Positions 30,553-40,644 of a stretch of 64,000 nucleotides of DNA are shown here, piece after piece. This DNA is from Agrobacterium vitis (GTDB taxonomy: Bacteria; Pseudomonadota; Alphaproteobacteria; Rhizobiales; Rhizobiaceae), in the NCBI RefSeq assembly GCF_013337045.2, contig NZ_CP118259.1:3481001-3545000 (forward strand), written 5' to 3'. A program made the translations under genes and the position numbers. The notes beneath the pieces were generated by a model. That model did not search any database, had not been told where the DNA came from, and was given only the letters and a program-made list of their open reading frames with translations. Position 1 is the first letter of the stretch, and each line of letters opens with the position of its first letter.

Positions 30553-31299
30553 ATGATCCTCTTTCCCGCCATCGACCTTAAAGACGGCCAATGCGTTCGC
30601 CTGAAGCTGGGCGATATGGAGCAAGCCACCGTCTACAATCCCGATCCCGGTGCGCAGGCCAAGGCCTTTGAAGACCAGGGCTTCGAATGGCTGCATGTTG
30701 TTGACCTGAACGGCGCCTTTGCCGGTGAAACCGTCAATGGCGCGGCGGTGGATGCCATTCTCAAGTCAACGAAAAATCCGGTCCAGCTGGGCGGCGGTAT
30801 CCGCAGTCTTGCCCATATCGAAACCTGGCTTCAGCATGGCTTGTCGCGCGTCATTCTCGGCACGGTCGCCGTGCGCAATCCGGCCCTGGTGATTGAGGCC
30901 TGCAAGCTTTTTCCCGGCAAGATCGCGGTTGGCATCGATGCCAAGGGTGGCAAGGTGGCCGTGGAAGGTTGGGCGGAAGCCTCTGAGCTTGGCGTGGTCG
31001 AGCTGGCAAAAAAGTTTGAAGGCGCAGGCGTTGCGGCAATCATCTATACGGATATCGACCGGGACGGTATTCTGACCGGAATAAACTGGGCTTCGACGCT
31101 GGAACTGGCGGATGCTGTCTCCATCCCTGTCATCGCGTCTGGCGGACTTGCGTCAATAGAGGATATCCGCCGGATGCTGGAGCCGGATGCGCGCAAACTG
31201 GAAGGTGCAATTTCCGGTCGCGCCCTTTATGATGGGCGGATCGATCCGGCAGAAGCGCTGGCCTTGATTGCCGATGCGAAAAAGGATGCCATCCTGTGA
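30553..31299 (+). CDS. hisA: ProFAR isomerase
   Basis: 248 residues. (beta/alpha)8 barrel that isomerises ProFAR to PRFAR. The catalytic Asp lies in [23 protein letters not shown] and [12 protein letters not shown] form phosphate sites, and [12 protein letters not shown] carries the second Asp. Its stop overlaps the GTG start of hisF (GTGA). Confidence 0.97.
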   Translation: MILFPAIDLKDGQCVRLKLGDMEQATVYNPDPGAQAKAFEDQGFEWLHVVDLNGAFAGETVNGAAVDAILKSTKNPVQLGGGIRSLAHIETWLQHGLSRVILGTVAVRNPALVIEACKLFPGKIAVGIDAKGGKVAVEGWAEASELGVVELAKKFEGAGVAAIIYTDIDRDGILTGINWASTLELADAVSIPVIASGGLASIEDIRRMLEPDARKLEGAISGRALYDGRIDPAEALALIADAKKDAIL

Positions 31300-32090
31300 C
31301 ACTCAAGGCCCGTATTATTCCTTGTCTCGACGTGAAGGATGGCCGTGTCGTCAAGGGCGTGAACTTTGTCGATCTGATCGATGCCGGTGATCCGGTCGAA
31401 GCGGCCAAGGCCTATGACGCCGCCGGTGCCGATGAGCTTTGCTTTTTGGACATTACCGCTTCATCCGATAATCGCGAGACGATTTTTGATGTCGTCGCCC
31501 GCACCGCAGATCATTGCTTCATGCCGGTCACGGTGGGGGGCGGTGTGCGGGCGGTTGGCGATATTCGCAAGCTGCTGCTGGCTGGTGCCGATAAGGTTTC
31601 AATCAACTCGGCAGCCGTGAGCAATCCCGATTTTGTTGCGGAAGCCGCCGATAAATTCGGCAATCAATGTATTGTGGTCTCGATTGATGCAAAACGTCGC
31701 CTAAGCCAGGCCAGCGGTGGCGACAATCTTAGCGCCTGGGAGATTTATACCCATGGCGGGCGCAATGCGACTGGCATTGACGCTATCGAGTTTGCGGTCA
31801 AAATGGTCGAGCGTGGCGCAGGCGAATTGCTTGTGACCTCCATGGATCGTGACGGCACCAAAATCGGTTATGATTTGGAACTGACCCGCGCCATTGCCGA
31901 TGCGGTTCGGGTGCCGGTGATTGCCTCTGGCGGCGTTGGCACGTTGGATGATCTGGTGGCGGGCGTCAGGCAAGGCCATGCCACTGCCGTTCTCGCGGCG
32001 TCGATTTTCCATTTCGGTACCTATTCGATAGCCGAGGCCAAGGCCCATATGGCCAATGCCGGTATCCCCATGCGTCTCGACCAGGCCTGA
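31296..32090 (+). CDS. hisF: Imidazole glycerol phosphate synthase cyclase subunit
   Basis: 264 residues. Uses ammonia from HisH to form IGP and AICAR. The two catalytic Asp residues are in [17 protein letters not shown] and [34 protein letters not shown] and [13 protein letters not shown] form phosphate sites. The GTG start at 31296 overlaps hisA by 4 bp and gives the family's normal N-terminus ([11 protein letters not shown]). Confidence 0.97.
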   Translation: MTLKARIIPCLDVKDGRVVKGVNFVDLIDAGDPVEAAKAYDAAGADELCFLDITASSDNRETIFDVVARTADHCFMPVTVGGGVRAVGDIRKLLLAGADKVSINSAAVSNPDFVAEAADKFGNQCIVVSIDAKRRLSQASGGDNLSAWEIYTHGGRNATGIDAIEFAVKMVERGAGELLVTSMDRDGTKIGYDLELTRAIADAVRVPVIASGGVGTLDDLVAGVRQGHATAVLAASIFHFGTYSIAEAKAHMANAGIPMRLDQA

Positions 32091-32102
32091 AGGGGCAATT
32101 TC

Positions 32103-32417
32103 ATGACCACATTCACGCTGTCCGATCTGGAGACCATCGTTGCCACCCGCGCCAAGGCTTCGCCGGACGAAAGCTGGACGGCAAAGCTGGTGACGGCAGG
32201 CCAGGACAAGGCCGCCAAGAAGCTTGGCGAAGAGGCTATCGAGGCCGTGATGGCAGCGGTCAAAAATGATCGCGCCAACCTGATCTATGAGAGTGCCGAT
32301 TTGCTTTATCACCTGTTGGTCGTATTGAAAATTGCCGATATCCCGATAGAAACGGTGATGGAAGAGTTGCAACGGCGCACCGCCCAATCGGGCCTCAGCG
32401 AAAAGGCCAGTCGGTAG
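32103..32417 (+). CDS. hisE: Phosphoribosyl-ATP pyrophosphatase
   Basis: 104 residues. Hydrolyses PR-ATP to PR-AMP. The MazG-like helical motif with acidic metal ligands is seen in [14 protein letters not shown] and [13 protein letters not shown]. Separate from hisI, as usual in this class. It lies 12 bp after hisF and 5 bp before coaA, so all six genes may be one transcript. Confidence 0.95.
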   Translation: MTTFTLSDLETIVATRAKASPDESWTAKLVTAGQDKAAKKLGEEAIEAVMAAVKNDRANLIYESADLLYHLLVVLKIADIPIETVMEELQRRTAQSGLSEKASR

Positions 32418-32422
32418 GACAG

Positions 32423-33415
32423 ATGACGACAGCGATCAGGCAGGCCGAGGGGGAGGAAGCCCTTGATCATTTCCAGGTAGGCAGCTACTCGCCCTATCTG
32501 TTCTTTTCGTCGGAGGAATGGGCGCGGTTTCGGGCCGATACGCCGCTAACCCTGACACTGGACGAAGTACATCGCCTGCGATCCATTGATGACCCGATTG
32601 ATCTTGCCGAGGTACGGCGGATCTATCTGGCGCTGTCGCGGCTATTATCCTCACATGTCGAATCGTCGCAATTGCTGTTTGAGCAGCGCAACCGCTTTCT
32701 CAGCACCAATGTGACCAAGACGCCGTTCATTATCGGTATTGCCGGGTCGGTGGCGGTGGGCAAATCCACCACGGCGCGCGTGCTGAAGGAGCTTTTGGCC
32801 CGCTGGCCTTCCAGCCCGAAAGTTGATCTGGTCACCACCGATGGCTTTCTCTATTCGAACGCGACGCTGGTGCGCGACAACAAGCTCAACCGCAAAGGGT
32901 TTCCGGAAAGCTACGATACGGCGGCCCTCCTGCGGTTCCTGTCGGCCATCAAGGCCGGGCAGCAGAATGTCAAGGCGCCGCGCTACTCCCATCTCACCTA
33001 TGATGTAGTGCCTGATCAACATACCATCATCGACCGTCCGGACATCCTGATCTTCGAGGGCATCAATGTGCTGCAATCGCGCGACCTGCCGCGAGATGGC
33101 AAGATCGTGCCGATGGTCTCGGATTTCTTCGATTTTTCGATCTATATCGATGCTGAGGAAAGTCTGATCCACAATTGGTACGTAAAGCGATTCATGAAGC
33201 TGCGCCAAACGGCCTTCCGCGATCCAAATTCCTACTTTCACCGCTATGCGACGATCAGCGAAGATGAAGCTTCAACCATTGCCGAAAATCTCTGGAGCCA
33301 CATCAACCTGATCAATCTGCGCGACAATATCCAGCCGACCAGGCCCCGGGCCGATTTGATTCTGCGTAAGGGAGAAAATCATCTGGTGGAGCAGGTGGCG
33401 CTGCGAAAATTATAG
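32423..33415 (+). CDS. coaA: Pantothenate kinase, type I
   Basis: 330 residues. First step of CoA synthesis. The P-loop [53 protein letters not shown] and [12 protein letters not shown] all match CoaA. The late block [21 protein letters not shown] is typical. Coupled to the his operon by a 5-bp gap, an arrangement common in rhizobia. Confidence 0.96.
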   Translation: MTTAIRQAEGEEALDHFQVGSYSPYLFFSSEEWARFRADTPLTLTLDEVHRLRSIDDPIDLAEVRRIYLALSRLLSSHVESSQLLFEQRNRFLSTNVTKTPFIIGIAGSVAVGKSTTARVLKELLARWPSSPKVDLVTTDGFLYSNATLVRDNKLNRKGFPESYDTAALLRFLSAIKAGQQNVKAPRYSHLTYDVVPDQHTIIDRPDILIFEGINVLQSRDLPRDGKIVPMVSDFFDFSIYIDAEESLIHNWYVKRFMKLRQTAFRDPNSYFHRYATISEDEASTIAENLWSHINLINLRDNIQPTRPRADLILRKGENHLVEQVALRKL

Positions 33416-33481
33416 GGCATTGCGCCCGACTATTTTGATAAATTGATGTTTTCATAAGGTTTTATCTCTGGGAGGAGAGTT

Positions 33482-34060
33482 ATGCCATTGATTGATCCCA
33501 ACAAAACCGCGCCGGTTTCGGGCAGGCGTGTGTTTCTGGGTGCGGCAGCGACGGTGATAGCCGCGACCGCCGCAGGCCAAAGCGGACAGGCAGCGGATAC
33601 AAAAACCGGCGGCGGTCCGCTATCAGACATTCCCATCGCCTTGCCCCGGACAGAATTTGTCTATGAGGCGATTTTTACCCTTCAGGATACGATCGAGATG
33701 GGTGCGTCCCCGCTGGGCGACAGACGTATCATCAATATTACCGGCGGTGAATTTGCCGGGCCGCGAATCAAGGGCAAGGTCATGCCTGGCGGTGCCGACC
33801 GGCAAGTGTTGCGCAAGGACGGTGTGCGGCTTCTCAACGCGCTTTATGAGTTGCAGGCGGATGACGGCGCCGTGATTACCGTCAACAATAGGGTCTTGAT
33901 CGACCGCCAACCGGACGGCACGCAATATGCCTTTTCGCATATCGATATTACCGCACCGGAAGGACCGCATGACTGGCTGAACCGCCGTGTCTTTGTCGGC
34001 ACCCTGCACAGCCTGCGGCCCAAACCGATGGTGCTGATTCGCGTGTTCAGCCTGGTTTAG
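33482..34060 (+). CDS. DUF3237 family protein with twin-arginine signal
   Basis: 192 residues. A Tat-type leader is plain: SGRRVFLGAAATVIAATAAG (the RRxFLG motif, then a hydrophobic core), with likely cleavage after GQAA near residue 38. The mature part has TEFVYEAIFTL, GDRRIINITGGEFAGPRIKG and LHSLRPKPMVLIRVF, the DUF3237/UPF0311 pattern of a single beta-barrel domain. Function unknown. Tat export suggests folding before export. GGGAGGAGAG precedes the ATG. Confidence 0.83.
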   Translation: MPLIDPNKTAPVSGRRVFLGAAATVIAATAAGQSGQAADTKTGGGPLSDIPIALPRTEFVYEAIFTLQDTIEMGASPLGDRRIINITGGEFAGPRIKGKVMPGGADRQVLRKDGVRLLNALYELQADDGAVITVNNRVLIDRQPDGTQYAFSHIDITAPEGPHDWLNRRVFVGTLHSLRPKPMVLIRVFSLV

Positions 34061-34114
34061 GTCCAGGGAATCGAGGACGTGGTAGCTTTGGAGGGCGCTG
34101 CGTGAGGAAAGCGA

Positions 34115-34549
34115 TCAATCCTGACCCGGTTTCTCGCGCATTTTCTTGATTTCACCGCGTCCCACCTTTGCCTTCAACCGGCGTTCGATTGATCCCTTGG
34201 TGGGTTTGGTCTTCCGGCGCGGCGGTGGTGGTGGTTTGGCTGCTTCGAGCAGCAATTCCTTTAGCCGTTCGCGTGCATCTTCCCGATTGCGCTCCTGGCT
34301 TCGAAAGCGGCTGGCCTCGATCAACAACACGCCTTCTTTGGACAGGCGTCGGCCTGCCAATTTGATGGCATTGGTCTTGATACGGTCCGGGAGCGAGGGA
34401 GAGCTTGTCAGCGGAAAGAACAATTGGACTGCGGTCGAGACCTTGTTGACATTCTGCCCGCCCGGACCACCGGCCAGCACGAATTGCTCGGTCAATTCCC
34501 AACCGGCAATCGTAATCCTGTCATTGATATAGAGCGGGTCGCTCGCCAT
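34115..34549 (-). CDS. arfB: Alternative ribosome-rescue peptidyl-tRNA hydrolase ArfB
   Basis: 144 residues. Releases nascent chains from ribosomes stalled without a stop codon. The GGQ motif (residues 30-32) is in VLAGGPGGQNVNKVSTAVQL. The C-terminal basic tail (PPPPRRKTKPTKGSIERRLK) would enter the empty mRNA channel. Length and layout match ArfB rather than full release factors. It lies after pckA on the same strand, with a terminator between. Confidence 0.93.
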   Translation of the reverse strand: MASDPLYINDRITIAGWELTEQFVLAGGPGGQNVNKVSTAVQLFFPLTSSPSLPDRIKTNAIKLAGRRLSKEGVLLIEASRFRSQERNREDARERLKELLLEAAKPPPPPRRKTKPTKGSIERRLKAKVGRGEIKKMREKPGQD

Positions 34550-34657
34550 GGTCCTGTCCAGCCTTTTCGCCGTGAGGCTGTAGCGGAAAACGCCAGTTCA
34601 GGCAAATCTCGGTTCTTTGGTATCTCAGGCTGTTTTCCTGGAGCAGATGCACCATGG

Positions 34658-34690
34658 AAAAAGCCCGGCGATGATCATCGCCGGGCTTTC
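34658..34690 (-). terminator. Terminator after pckA
   Basis: Near-perfect palindrome, AAAGCCCGGCGAT pairing with ATCGCCGGGCTTT around GATC, with a T-run on the minus strand. Confidence 0.82.
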
Positions 34691-34696
34691 CAAAAT

Positions 34697-34712
34697 CGTC
34701 ACACGTGAAACG
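34697..34712. promoter_or_regulatory. Weak parS-like sequence
   Basis: CGTCACACGTGAAACG keeps the CACGTGAAAC core of parS but differs from the 16-mer at four or five positions. It lies between the pckA stop and its terminator. Listed because of its intergenic position and right-arm match; it may not bind ParB. Confidence 0.25.
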
Positions 34713-34713
34713 T

Positions 34714-36324
34714 TTACTGCGCAGCAACAGCCAGAACCGGAGCCGCATCGCGGACATTGCTGTCCACATGGGCTTCGAATTTCTCGAAATTGGCGATGAA
34801 CATGCCGACCAGTTTCTTGGCCTGCGCGTCATAGTCAGCCCCATTCGCCCAGGTCGAGCGTGGGTCGAGAATACTGGTATCGACGCCGTCGACGGCAACC
34901 GGTACCGCGAAGCCGAAATTGGCGTCGGTGCGGAACTCGGCTTTCTTCAACTCACCGGAGAGAGCCGCCGTCAGCAGGGCGCGGGTGGCCTTGATTGGCA
35001 TGCGGCTACCGATACCGTAGGCGCCGCCGGTCCAACCGGTGTTGACCAGCCAGCAATCCACTTCGTGGCGGGCAATCAACTCCTTGAGCAGATTGCCATA
35101 TTCTGCCGGATGGCGAGGCATGAACGGTGCGCCGAAGCAAGTCGAGAAGGTTGCTTCCGGCTCGGTTACGCCGCGCTCCGTGCCAGCCACTTTCGCGGTG
35201 TAGCCGGAAAGGAAGTGGTACATCGCCTGTTCTGGTGTCAGCTTGGCGATCGGCGGCATGACGCCGAAGGCATCTGCGGTCAGCATGATGATGGTCTTCG
35301 GATGCCCGGCGCGCCCGGTGGGCGACGCATTGGGAATGAAGTTCAGCGGATAGGCGCAACGGGTATTTTCGGTCTTCGAGCCGTCGTTGAAATCCGGGAC
35401 GCGGTTTTCGTCGAGTACAACATTTTCCAGCACCGTGCCGAACCGCTTGGTGGTGGCGTAGATTTCCGGCTCGGCTTCTGCTGACAGGCGGATGGTCTTG
35501 GCGTAGCAGCCACCTTCGAAGTTGAAGATGCCGTCCTCGCCCCAACCATGCTCGTCATCGCCGATCAGCGTGCGGGCAGGATCGGCCGACAGCGTGGTTT
35601 TGCCGGTGCCGGACAGACCGAAGAACACAGCCGAATCGCCAGCCGGGCCAACATTGGCCGAGCAATGCATCGGCATGACCTGCTTGGCAGGCAGCATATA
35701 GTTCAGCGCGGTGAACACCGACTTCTTCATTTCACCGGCATAGTAGGTGCCGGCGATCAGCACGATATTGTTGGTGAAGTCGCAGGCGATGACCGTTTCG
35801 GTCCGGCAGCCGTGACGGGCCGGATCAGCCTTGAAGCTGGGAAGGTCAATAATGGTGAATTTCGCTTCGAAATCGGCAAGCGCGGCGCGATCCGGACGAA
35901 TGAGCAGGTTACGGATAAACAGCGAATGCCATGCAAGTTCCGTTATTACGCGGGTTGGCAAAGCGTTGGCGGCATCGGCGCCACCAATCAGATCCTGTAC
36001 GAACAGGGTCTTGCCAGCCACATGCGCCAGCATGTCCTGATGCAAGATGTCGAAATGCTCCTTCGACATCGGCTTGTTATTGTCCCACCAGATCTGGCCA
36101 TCGGTATTGGCGTCACGCAGGATGAACTTGTCCTTCGGGGAGCGGCCCGTATGCTGTCCGGTCTCGGCCAGAAGCGCGCCGTCTGCGGTCAGAACGGCTT
36201 CGCCATTGCGGATCGCATGCTCATAAAGGGCGGCGGGCAGCAGGTTATAATGGACATTGGCGGCCTTGCCCAAGCCAATGGTCTCGATCCCAAGACGGCT
36301 ATTGTTCACTCCAAGCTCCTCCAT
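34714..36324 (-). CDS. pckA: Phosphoenolpyruvate carboxykinase (ATP)
   Basis: 536 residues. Oxaloacetate + ATP to PEP, the entry of gluconeogenesis. The kinase-1a loop is [16 protein letters not shown], followed by [20 protein letters not shown] (metal site). [10 protein letters not shown] and the late [18 protein letters not shown] are family blocks. The start at 36324 has AAGGAA eight bases upstream. Divergent from chvI over a 355-bp gap, the classical rhizobial pckA/chvI pair. S. meliloti pckA is controlled by the LacI-type PckR. Confidence 0.97.
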   Translation of the reverse strand: MEELGVNNSRLGIETIGLGKAANVHYNLLPAALYEHAIRNGEAVLTADGALLAETGQHTGRSPKDKFILRDANTDGQIWWDNNKPMSKEHFDILHQDMLAHVAGKTLFVQDLIGGADAANALPTRVITELAWHSLFIRNLLIRPDRAALADFEAKFTIIDLPSFKADPARHGCRTETVIACDFTNNIVLIAGTYYAGEMKKSVFTALNYMLPAKQVMPMHCSANVGPAGDSAVFFGLSGTGKTTLSADPARTLIGDDEHGWGEDGIFNFEGGCYAKTIRLSAEAEPEIYATTKRFGTVLENVVLDENRVPDFNDGSKTENTRCAYPLNFIPNASPTGRAGHPKTIIMLTADAFGVMPPIAKLTPEQAMYHFLSGYTAKVAGTERGVTEPEATFSTCFGAPFMPRHPAEYGNLLKELIARHEVDCWLVNTGWTGGAYGIGSRMPIKATRALLTAALSGELKKAEFRTDANFGFAVPVAVDGVDTSILDPRSTWANGADYDAQAKKLVGMFIANFEKFEAHVDSNVRDAAPVLAVAAQ

Positions 36325-36679
36325 GATGCAATTCCTTCTTCAGCGGGATGGCCAGATGATTATGGGTCAACGCTAATGACCAAGTTTTAAAAACGCAAGA
36401 GCAAAATCTTGAAAACATCAATAATATCATATATTTAATCGTTTTAAACTGGTATGTTAGTTTTAAATCGGTTCAGTTTAAACGCGATGAGCCTTTGTCT
36501 TTTGCGATCGAAACGGGACTGCGTTGAAGCCGGATATGCCTGCCCCCTTTATCTTTGCCACAATTTGTTCCACCTTTACCCTCATGAAGCGCTTCGCGGC
36601 CCCTATATGGAATGGGGCTGCGGGCCGTCACCTTCTTGATGGGCGGTGACGGCAATCGGTAATGACGGAGATAAACGGC
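36325..36679. promoter_or_regulatory. Divergent pckA/chvI control region with repeated TTTAAA cores
   Basis: The left half is strongly AT-rich. Four similar words are spaced through 100 bp: TTTTAAAAA at 36385, GTTTTAAACTGGT at 36441, GTTTTAAATCGGTT at 36460 and the palindrome GTTTAAAC at 36476. The middle two are 19 bp apart. They could bind PckR, ChvI or both; neither is proved by sequence. The right half, nearer chvI, has normal GC and no feature I recognise. Confidence 0.5.
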
Positions 36680-37402
36680 ATGCAGACAATTGCGCTTGTT
36701 GACGACGACCGGAATATTCTGACGTCGGTTTCGATCGCTCTCGAAGCCGAGGGCTATAAGGTCGAAACCTATACGGATGGAGCTTCGGCGCTGGACGGGC
36801 TTCTGGCGCGGCCGCCACAGCTGGCGATCTTCGATATCAAGATGCCACGCATGGATGGGATGGAACTGCTGCGCCGCCTGCGCCAGAAGTCAGATATCCC
36901 GGTGATCTTCCTGACCTCCAAGGATGAGGAAATCGATGAATTGTTCGGCTTGAAAATGGGGGCCGACGACTTCATCACCAAGCCGTTTTCGCAGCGCCTG
37001 CTGGTAGAGCGGGTCAAGGCCATTCTGCGTCGCGCCGCCAATCGCGAAACCGGAAACGCACCCGGCAATGTCAAGAGCGCTGCCGAGCAGCAGGCTCGCA
37101 ACCTGGAGCGCGGCCAACTGGTCATGGACCAAGAGCGCCATACCTGCACCTGGAAGGGCGATCCGGTCACGCTGACAGTTACCGAATTTCTGATCCTGCA
37201 TTCGCTGGCCCAGCGGCCAGGCGTGGTGAAGAGCCGCGACGCGCTGATGGATGCCGCCTATGACGAGCAGGTCTATGTTGATGATCGCACCATTGACAGC
37301 CATATCAAGCGCCTGCGAAAGAAGTTCAAAATGGTCGACAATGATTTCGACATGATCGAAACGCTGTACGGCGTTGGATACCGCTTCCGCGAAACGGCCT
37401 GA
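36680..37402 (+). CDS. chvI: Two-component response regulator ChvI
   Basis: 240 residues. OmpR/PhoB-type regulator of acid, envelope and exopolysaccharide genes. The receiver has Asp52 as phospho-acceptor in [12 protein letters not shown], conserved [20 protein letters not shown] and Lys in [10 protein letters not shown]. The winged helix ends with [19 protein letters not shown] and [10 protein letters not shown]. The ATG at 36680 ([10 protein letters not shown]) has GGAG eleven bases before it; an ATG six codons earlier is possible. Pairs with chvG, 237 bp downstream, across a repeat-bearing gap. Confidence 0.95.
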   Translation: MQTIALVDDDRNILTSVSIALEAEGYKVETYTDGASALDGLLARPPQLAIFDIKMPRMDGMELLRRLRQKSDIPVIFLTSKDEEIDELFGLKMGADDFITKPFSQRLLVERVKAILRRAANRETGNAPGNVKSAAEQQARNLERGQLVMDQERHTCTWKGDPVTLTVTEFLILHSLAQRPGVVKSRDALMDAAYDEQVYVDDRTIDSHIKRLRKKFKMVDNDFDMIETLYGVGYRFRETA

Positions 37403-37430
37403 TGCCGCCTGCGGGCAATGCTTGCGGATT

Positions 37431-37521
37431 GAGAGCCTGTCGAGGTCTGATTGAACCAGACAGGCTCTCAATTCTCTTGTTTTCGTTTGTCTTTTCGGGA
37501 AAACCGGTTTCCCTGACAAAC
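37431..37521 (-). repeat. RIME-like intergenic repeat, copy 1
   Basis: Related to 39955-40050 in opposite orientation; shared words include GTTTGTCAG, GGTTTTCC, AGACAAACGAAA and CTGGTTCAATC. Copy 1 ends in a strong hairpin, TTGAGAGCCTGTC (37429-37441) pairing with GACAGGCTCTCAA (37459-37471), directly after chvI. The form resembles the rhizobial intergenic mosaic elements (about 100 bp with large palindromes). The hairpin could reduce read-through from chvI into chvG. Confidence 0.65.
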
Positions 37522-37639
37522 TCTAGGACCAGGCCCGGTTGAGAATGAACGTTGACGGCAGACATGATGGTGTTCGGTGGGATTCGATTGCCCCACAGGA
37601 TAAGTGTGCCGTGTGAGGGGAATTCTATCCAAAAGGCCT

Positions 37640-39412
37640 ATGGACGATAAGGACGGGGATCCCGGCGAGAGCCGCAGGCTGCCCTTGCGCCTGTCCTTTT
37701 CTCATCCCTTTACCTTGATCAGACGCATCTTCGGCAATGCCGTTTTCTCCAGTCTGACGCGACGGATCGTCTTCTTCAATCTTGCGGCATTGATCGTTCT
37801 GGTCGCCGGTATCATGTATCTCAATCAGTTTCGCGAAGGGCTGATTGATGCGCGGGTGGAAAGCCTGCTGACCCAAGGGGAAATTATCGCCGGTGCGATT
37901 TCCGCCTCGGCCTCGGTCGACACCAATTCCATCACCATCGATCCGCAGAAGCTGTTGGAATTGCAGGCGGGGCAAAGCATCACCCCGGTGCCGAATGACG
38001 AAGACCTGGAATTTCCCATCAAGCCAGAGCGGGTCGCCCCCGTGCTGCGCCGCCTGATTTCGCCAACCCGCACCAGGGCGCGGCTGTTTGATGCCGACGC
38101 CAATCTGCTGCTGGATTCACGTCATCTCTATTCCCGTGGTCAGGTACTACGTTACGATCTTCCACCGGTCGAGGGTGATACCGGCAGTTGGACGGAATGG
38201 CTGGCCAAGCAATTCAACCGAATGCTGCAACCAAGCAATGTACCGCTCTACAAGGAAGCGCCTGGTGGCGATGGATCAATCTATCCGGAAGTGATGAATG
38301 CCCTGACCGGGGTGCGCGGCGCCGTGGTGCGCGTGACCGAACAGGGCGAGTTGATCGTTTCTGTGGCGGTGCCGGTCCAGCGGTTTCGCGCCGTGCTCGG
38401 CGTGCTGCTGCTGTCCACCCAGGCTGGCGATATCGACAAGATCGTCCATGCGGAACGCCTGGCGATCTTACGGGTGTTTGGCGTGGCCACGCTGGTCAAT
38501 ATCGTGCTTTCACTGCTGTTGTCCTCGACCATTGCCAATCCGCTGCGGCGCCTGTCGGCAGCGGCCATCCGGGTACGGCGCGGCGCCAAGGAGCGTGAGG
38601 AAATCCCGGATTTCTCCGCGCGCCAGGATGAAATCGGCAATCTGTCCGTGGCCCTACGGGAAATGACCACGGCACTTTACGACCGGATCGACGCCATCGA
38701 GAGCTTTGCCGCCGATGTCAGTCACGAGTTGAAAAATCCGCTGACGTCTCTGCGCAGCGCTGTCGAAACCCTGCCGCTTGCCAAGACCGATGTGTCGAAG
38801 CAGCGGCTGTTGGACGTTATCCAGCATGACGTACGCCGGCTTGACCGGTTGATCAGCGATATCTCGGATGCCTCGCGGCTGGATGCGGAACTGGCGCGCA
38901 CGGATGCGGCGCCGGTCGATATGGAAGTCGTGCTTGGCAATCTGGTGGAAATTTCCAGGCAGATCCGTAGCAGCAAGAAGCCGGTCGATATTGAATATGT
39001 CGTGGAGCATAAGCAGGGCCAGAAGGTCCGCTATATCATCAATGGTCATGACCTGCGTATTGGCCAGATCGTCACCAACCTGATTGAGAATGCCCGTTCC
39101 TTCGTGCCAGAAAAGGAAGGTCGCATCGTGGTGCGCCTGTCGCGCACCCGCAGCCGCTGCGTTGTGCAGGTGGAAGACAACGGTCCCGGCATCCTGGTCG
39201 AGAATATCGACCGGATCTTCGAGCGCTTTTATACCGACCGTCCCGATGGTGAAAGCTTCGGCCAGAATTCAGGGCTTGGTCTCTCCATCAGCCGGCAGAT
39301 CGCCGAGGCGCATGGCGGATCGTTGCGGGCTGAAAACATCCTGGAGCCGGAAACCGCGCGAATCCTCGGGGCCCGCTTCATCCTGACGCTGCCGGCAGAG
39401 CCGTCTCCATGA
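37640..39412 (+). CDS. chvG: Sensor histidine kinase ChvG (ExoS)
   Basis: 590 residues. Membrane kinase partner of ChvI. The first transmembrane helix is IVFFNLAALIVLVAGIMYL, a periplasmic domain of about 220 residues follows, and the second helix is ILRVFGVATLVNIVLSLLL. HAMP then DHp domain with His362 in FAADVSHELKNPLTSLRSA; the ATPase domain has LIENARSFVP, VEDNGPGI and NSGLGLSISRQIAEAHGG. The ATG at 37640 has AAGG five bases upstream; a GTG 12 codons earlier is possible. Overlaps hprK as ATGA. Confidence 0.93.
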   Translation: MDDKDGDPGESRRLPLRLSFSHPFTLIRRIFGNAVFSSLTRRIVFFNLAALIVLVAGIMYLNQFREGLIDARVESLLTQGEIIAGAISASASVDTNSITIDPQKLLELQAGQSITPVPNDEDLEFPIKPERVAPVLRRLISPTRTRARLFDADANLLLDSRHLYSRGQVLRYDLPPVEGDTGSWTEWLAKQFNRMLQPSNVPLYKEAPGGDGSIYPEVMNALTGVRGAVVRVTEQGELIVSVAVPVQRFRAVLGVLLLSTQAGDIDKIVHAERLAILRVFGVATLVNIVLSLLLSSTIANPLRRLSAAAIRVRRGAKEREEIPDFSARQDEIGNLSVALREMTTALYDRIDAIESFAADVSHELKNPLTSLRSAVETLPLAKTDVSKQRLLDVIQHDVRRLDRLISDISDASRLDAELARTDAAPVDMEVVLGNLVEISRQIRSSKKPVDIEYVVEHKQGQKVRYIINGHDLRIGQIVTNLIENARSFVPEKEGRIVVRLSRTRSRCVVQVEDNGPGILVENIDRIFERFYTDRPDGESFGQNSGLGLSISRQIAEAHGGSLRAENILEPETARILGARFILTLPAEPSP

Positions 39413-39867
39413 ACGAGAGCCGGCTCAACCTGCATGCAACCGGTGTCGTGTTGGGCAGGCGAGGCTATTTGATCATGGGGCCGAGCGGGTCGGGGAAGTC
39501 GCAACTGGCTTGCCTGCTTCTGGAAAATGCGCAGCAAAATGGGCTTTTTGCCGCTCTTGTGGCCGATGACAGGGTATGGCTGGAAGCCCGAGGCGGAAGA
39601 TTGATCGCGTTCCGACCCCAGATAATTGCCGGGTTGATGGAAATCCGATTCAGCGGATTGGTGACCGTTCCAAGCCTGGATGCGGCGGTGATAGATGCCG
39701 TCGTCCTTTCGGTAGAACCATCGTCGATGACGGAACGCTTGCCGCAAAGCGCTGAAAGCCGGTGTTTTTTCCCGGACCTGTGCTTGCCTGTCCTTCGCCT
39801 TTGCCCGGCCCATCATCCAAGCGTTGCAGGGCTGCAACGGTTGCTTGAGGCGTGGGCGACAGATTAA
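39409..39867 (+). CDS. hprK: HPr kinase/phosphorylase, short alphaproteobacterial form
   Basis: 152 residues, about half the length of the Firmicutes enzyme: only the catalytic domain is present. The P-loop GPSGSGKS is at residues 24-31 in LIMGPSGSGKSQLACLLLE, followed by VADDRVWLEARGGRLIAF. It would phosphorylate a serine of HPr (Ser48 in the HPr gene nearby). Start overlaps the chvG stop by 4 bp, so its synthesis is tied to the sensor kinase. Confidence 0.92.
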   Translation: MNESRLNLHATGVVLGRRGYLIMGPSGSGKSQLACLLLENAQQNGLFAALVADDRVWLEARGGRLIAFRPQIIAGLMEIRFSGLVTVPSLDAAVIDAVVLSVEPSSMTERLPQSAESRCFFPDLCLPVLRLCPAHHPSVAGLQRLLEAWATD

Positions 39868-40228
39868 AGGCGTGGCCTCAAGACTATTTTACACTTGCAC
39901 TTCGTGTTTTCATCGCCAAGATGCACTGCACAGAATTGATTGGGTAATATTGGAGTTTGTCAGTCGGGAAGTGGAGCGCGGTTTTCCTGAAGAGACAAAC
40001 GAAAGCAAGATAAGCGAGAGGGTGGCTGGTTCAATCCGAACCTGACAAACTTCTGGGGTAAGTTATAGTTGATCGACGAGGCATTGTTGCGCGCGAAGGT
40101 TGTGTGTTGGATTTTCAAATAAGGTTTTTCTTGTCCCAGCGCGTGCCTTGCGACCCAACAGATTGGTGGACGAAACTATTGCAGTGCGATAACTGGCGGT
40201 CAGCAGTTGAGCAGGGAGCTATAAGCGA
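39868..40228. other. 361-bp gap after hprK holding a RIME-like repeat
   Basis: Apart from the repeat at 39955-40050, no gene or terminator was recognised. A promoter for the EIIA/HPr pair probably lies in the right part. Confidence 0.5.
39955..40050 (+). repeat. RIME-like intergenic repeat, copy 2
   Basis: Bounded by 9-bp inverted repeats GTTTGTCAG (39955-39963) and CTGACAAAC (40042-40050). It aligns with the complement of 37431-37521 through GGTTTTCC, AGACAAACGAAA and CTGGTTCAATC. The two copies bracket chvG-hprK in inverted orientation. Confidence 0.65.
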
Positions 40229-40630
40229 ATGATCGGACTTGTGCTTGTCACCCATGGCAAGCTGGCTGAAGAATTTCATTATGCCGTGGAACATGTCGTT
40301 GGTCCGCAGAAATTCATCGAGACAATCTGTATCGGTCCGGAGGACGATATGGATCAGCGCCGCCAGGATATTCTGGATGCTGTGATGCGCGCCGATGATG
40401 GGCATGGGGTGATCATCCTGACGGATATGTTCGGGGGAACGCCTTCCAATCTCGCAATTTCGGTGATGAATACCGGGCGGATCGAAGTGATCGCCGGCGT
40501 CAACCTGCCCATGCTGATCAAGCTGGCGGGAGTGCGCGGCGAGAACGACATGGAAAAAGCACTTGTCGATGCGTCGGAAGCCGGCCGCAAATACATCAAT
40601 GTGGCCAGCCGCGTTCTGAGCGGCAAATAG
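40229..40630 (+). CDS. PTS mannose-type EIIA component
   Basis: 133 residues. EIIA-Man fold; the phospho-accepting His9 is in LVLVTHGKLAEEFHYA. ILTDMFGGTPSNLA and the NLPMLIKL segment are family blocks. No PTS permease gene lies nearby, so it should act in regulation as in other alphaproteobacteria, taking phosphate from HPr. It lies 14 bp upstream of the HPr gene. Confidence 0.92.
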   Translation: MIGLVLVTHGKLAEEFHYAVEHVVGPQKFIETICIGPEDDMDQRRQDILDAVMRADDGHGVIILTDMFGGTPSNLAISVMNTGRIEVIAGVNLPMLIKLAGVRGENDMEKALVDASEAGRKYINVASRVLSGK

Positions 40631-40644
40631 GAACGGCGAGTAAG

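Noticed and set aside
34624..34898. Possible coding sequence between arfB and pckA
   Set aside because: Open frames here run through the pckA terminator palindrome and into pckA in the wrong frame.
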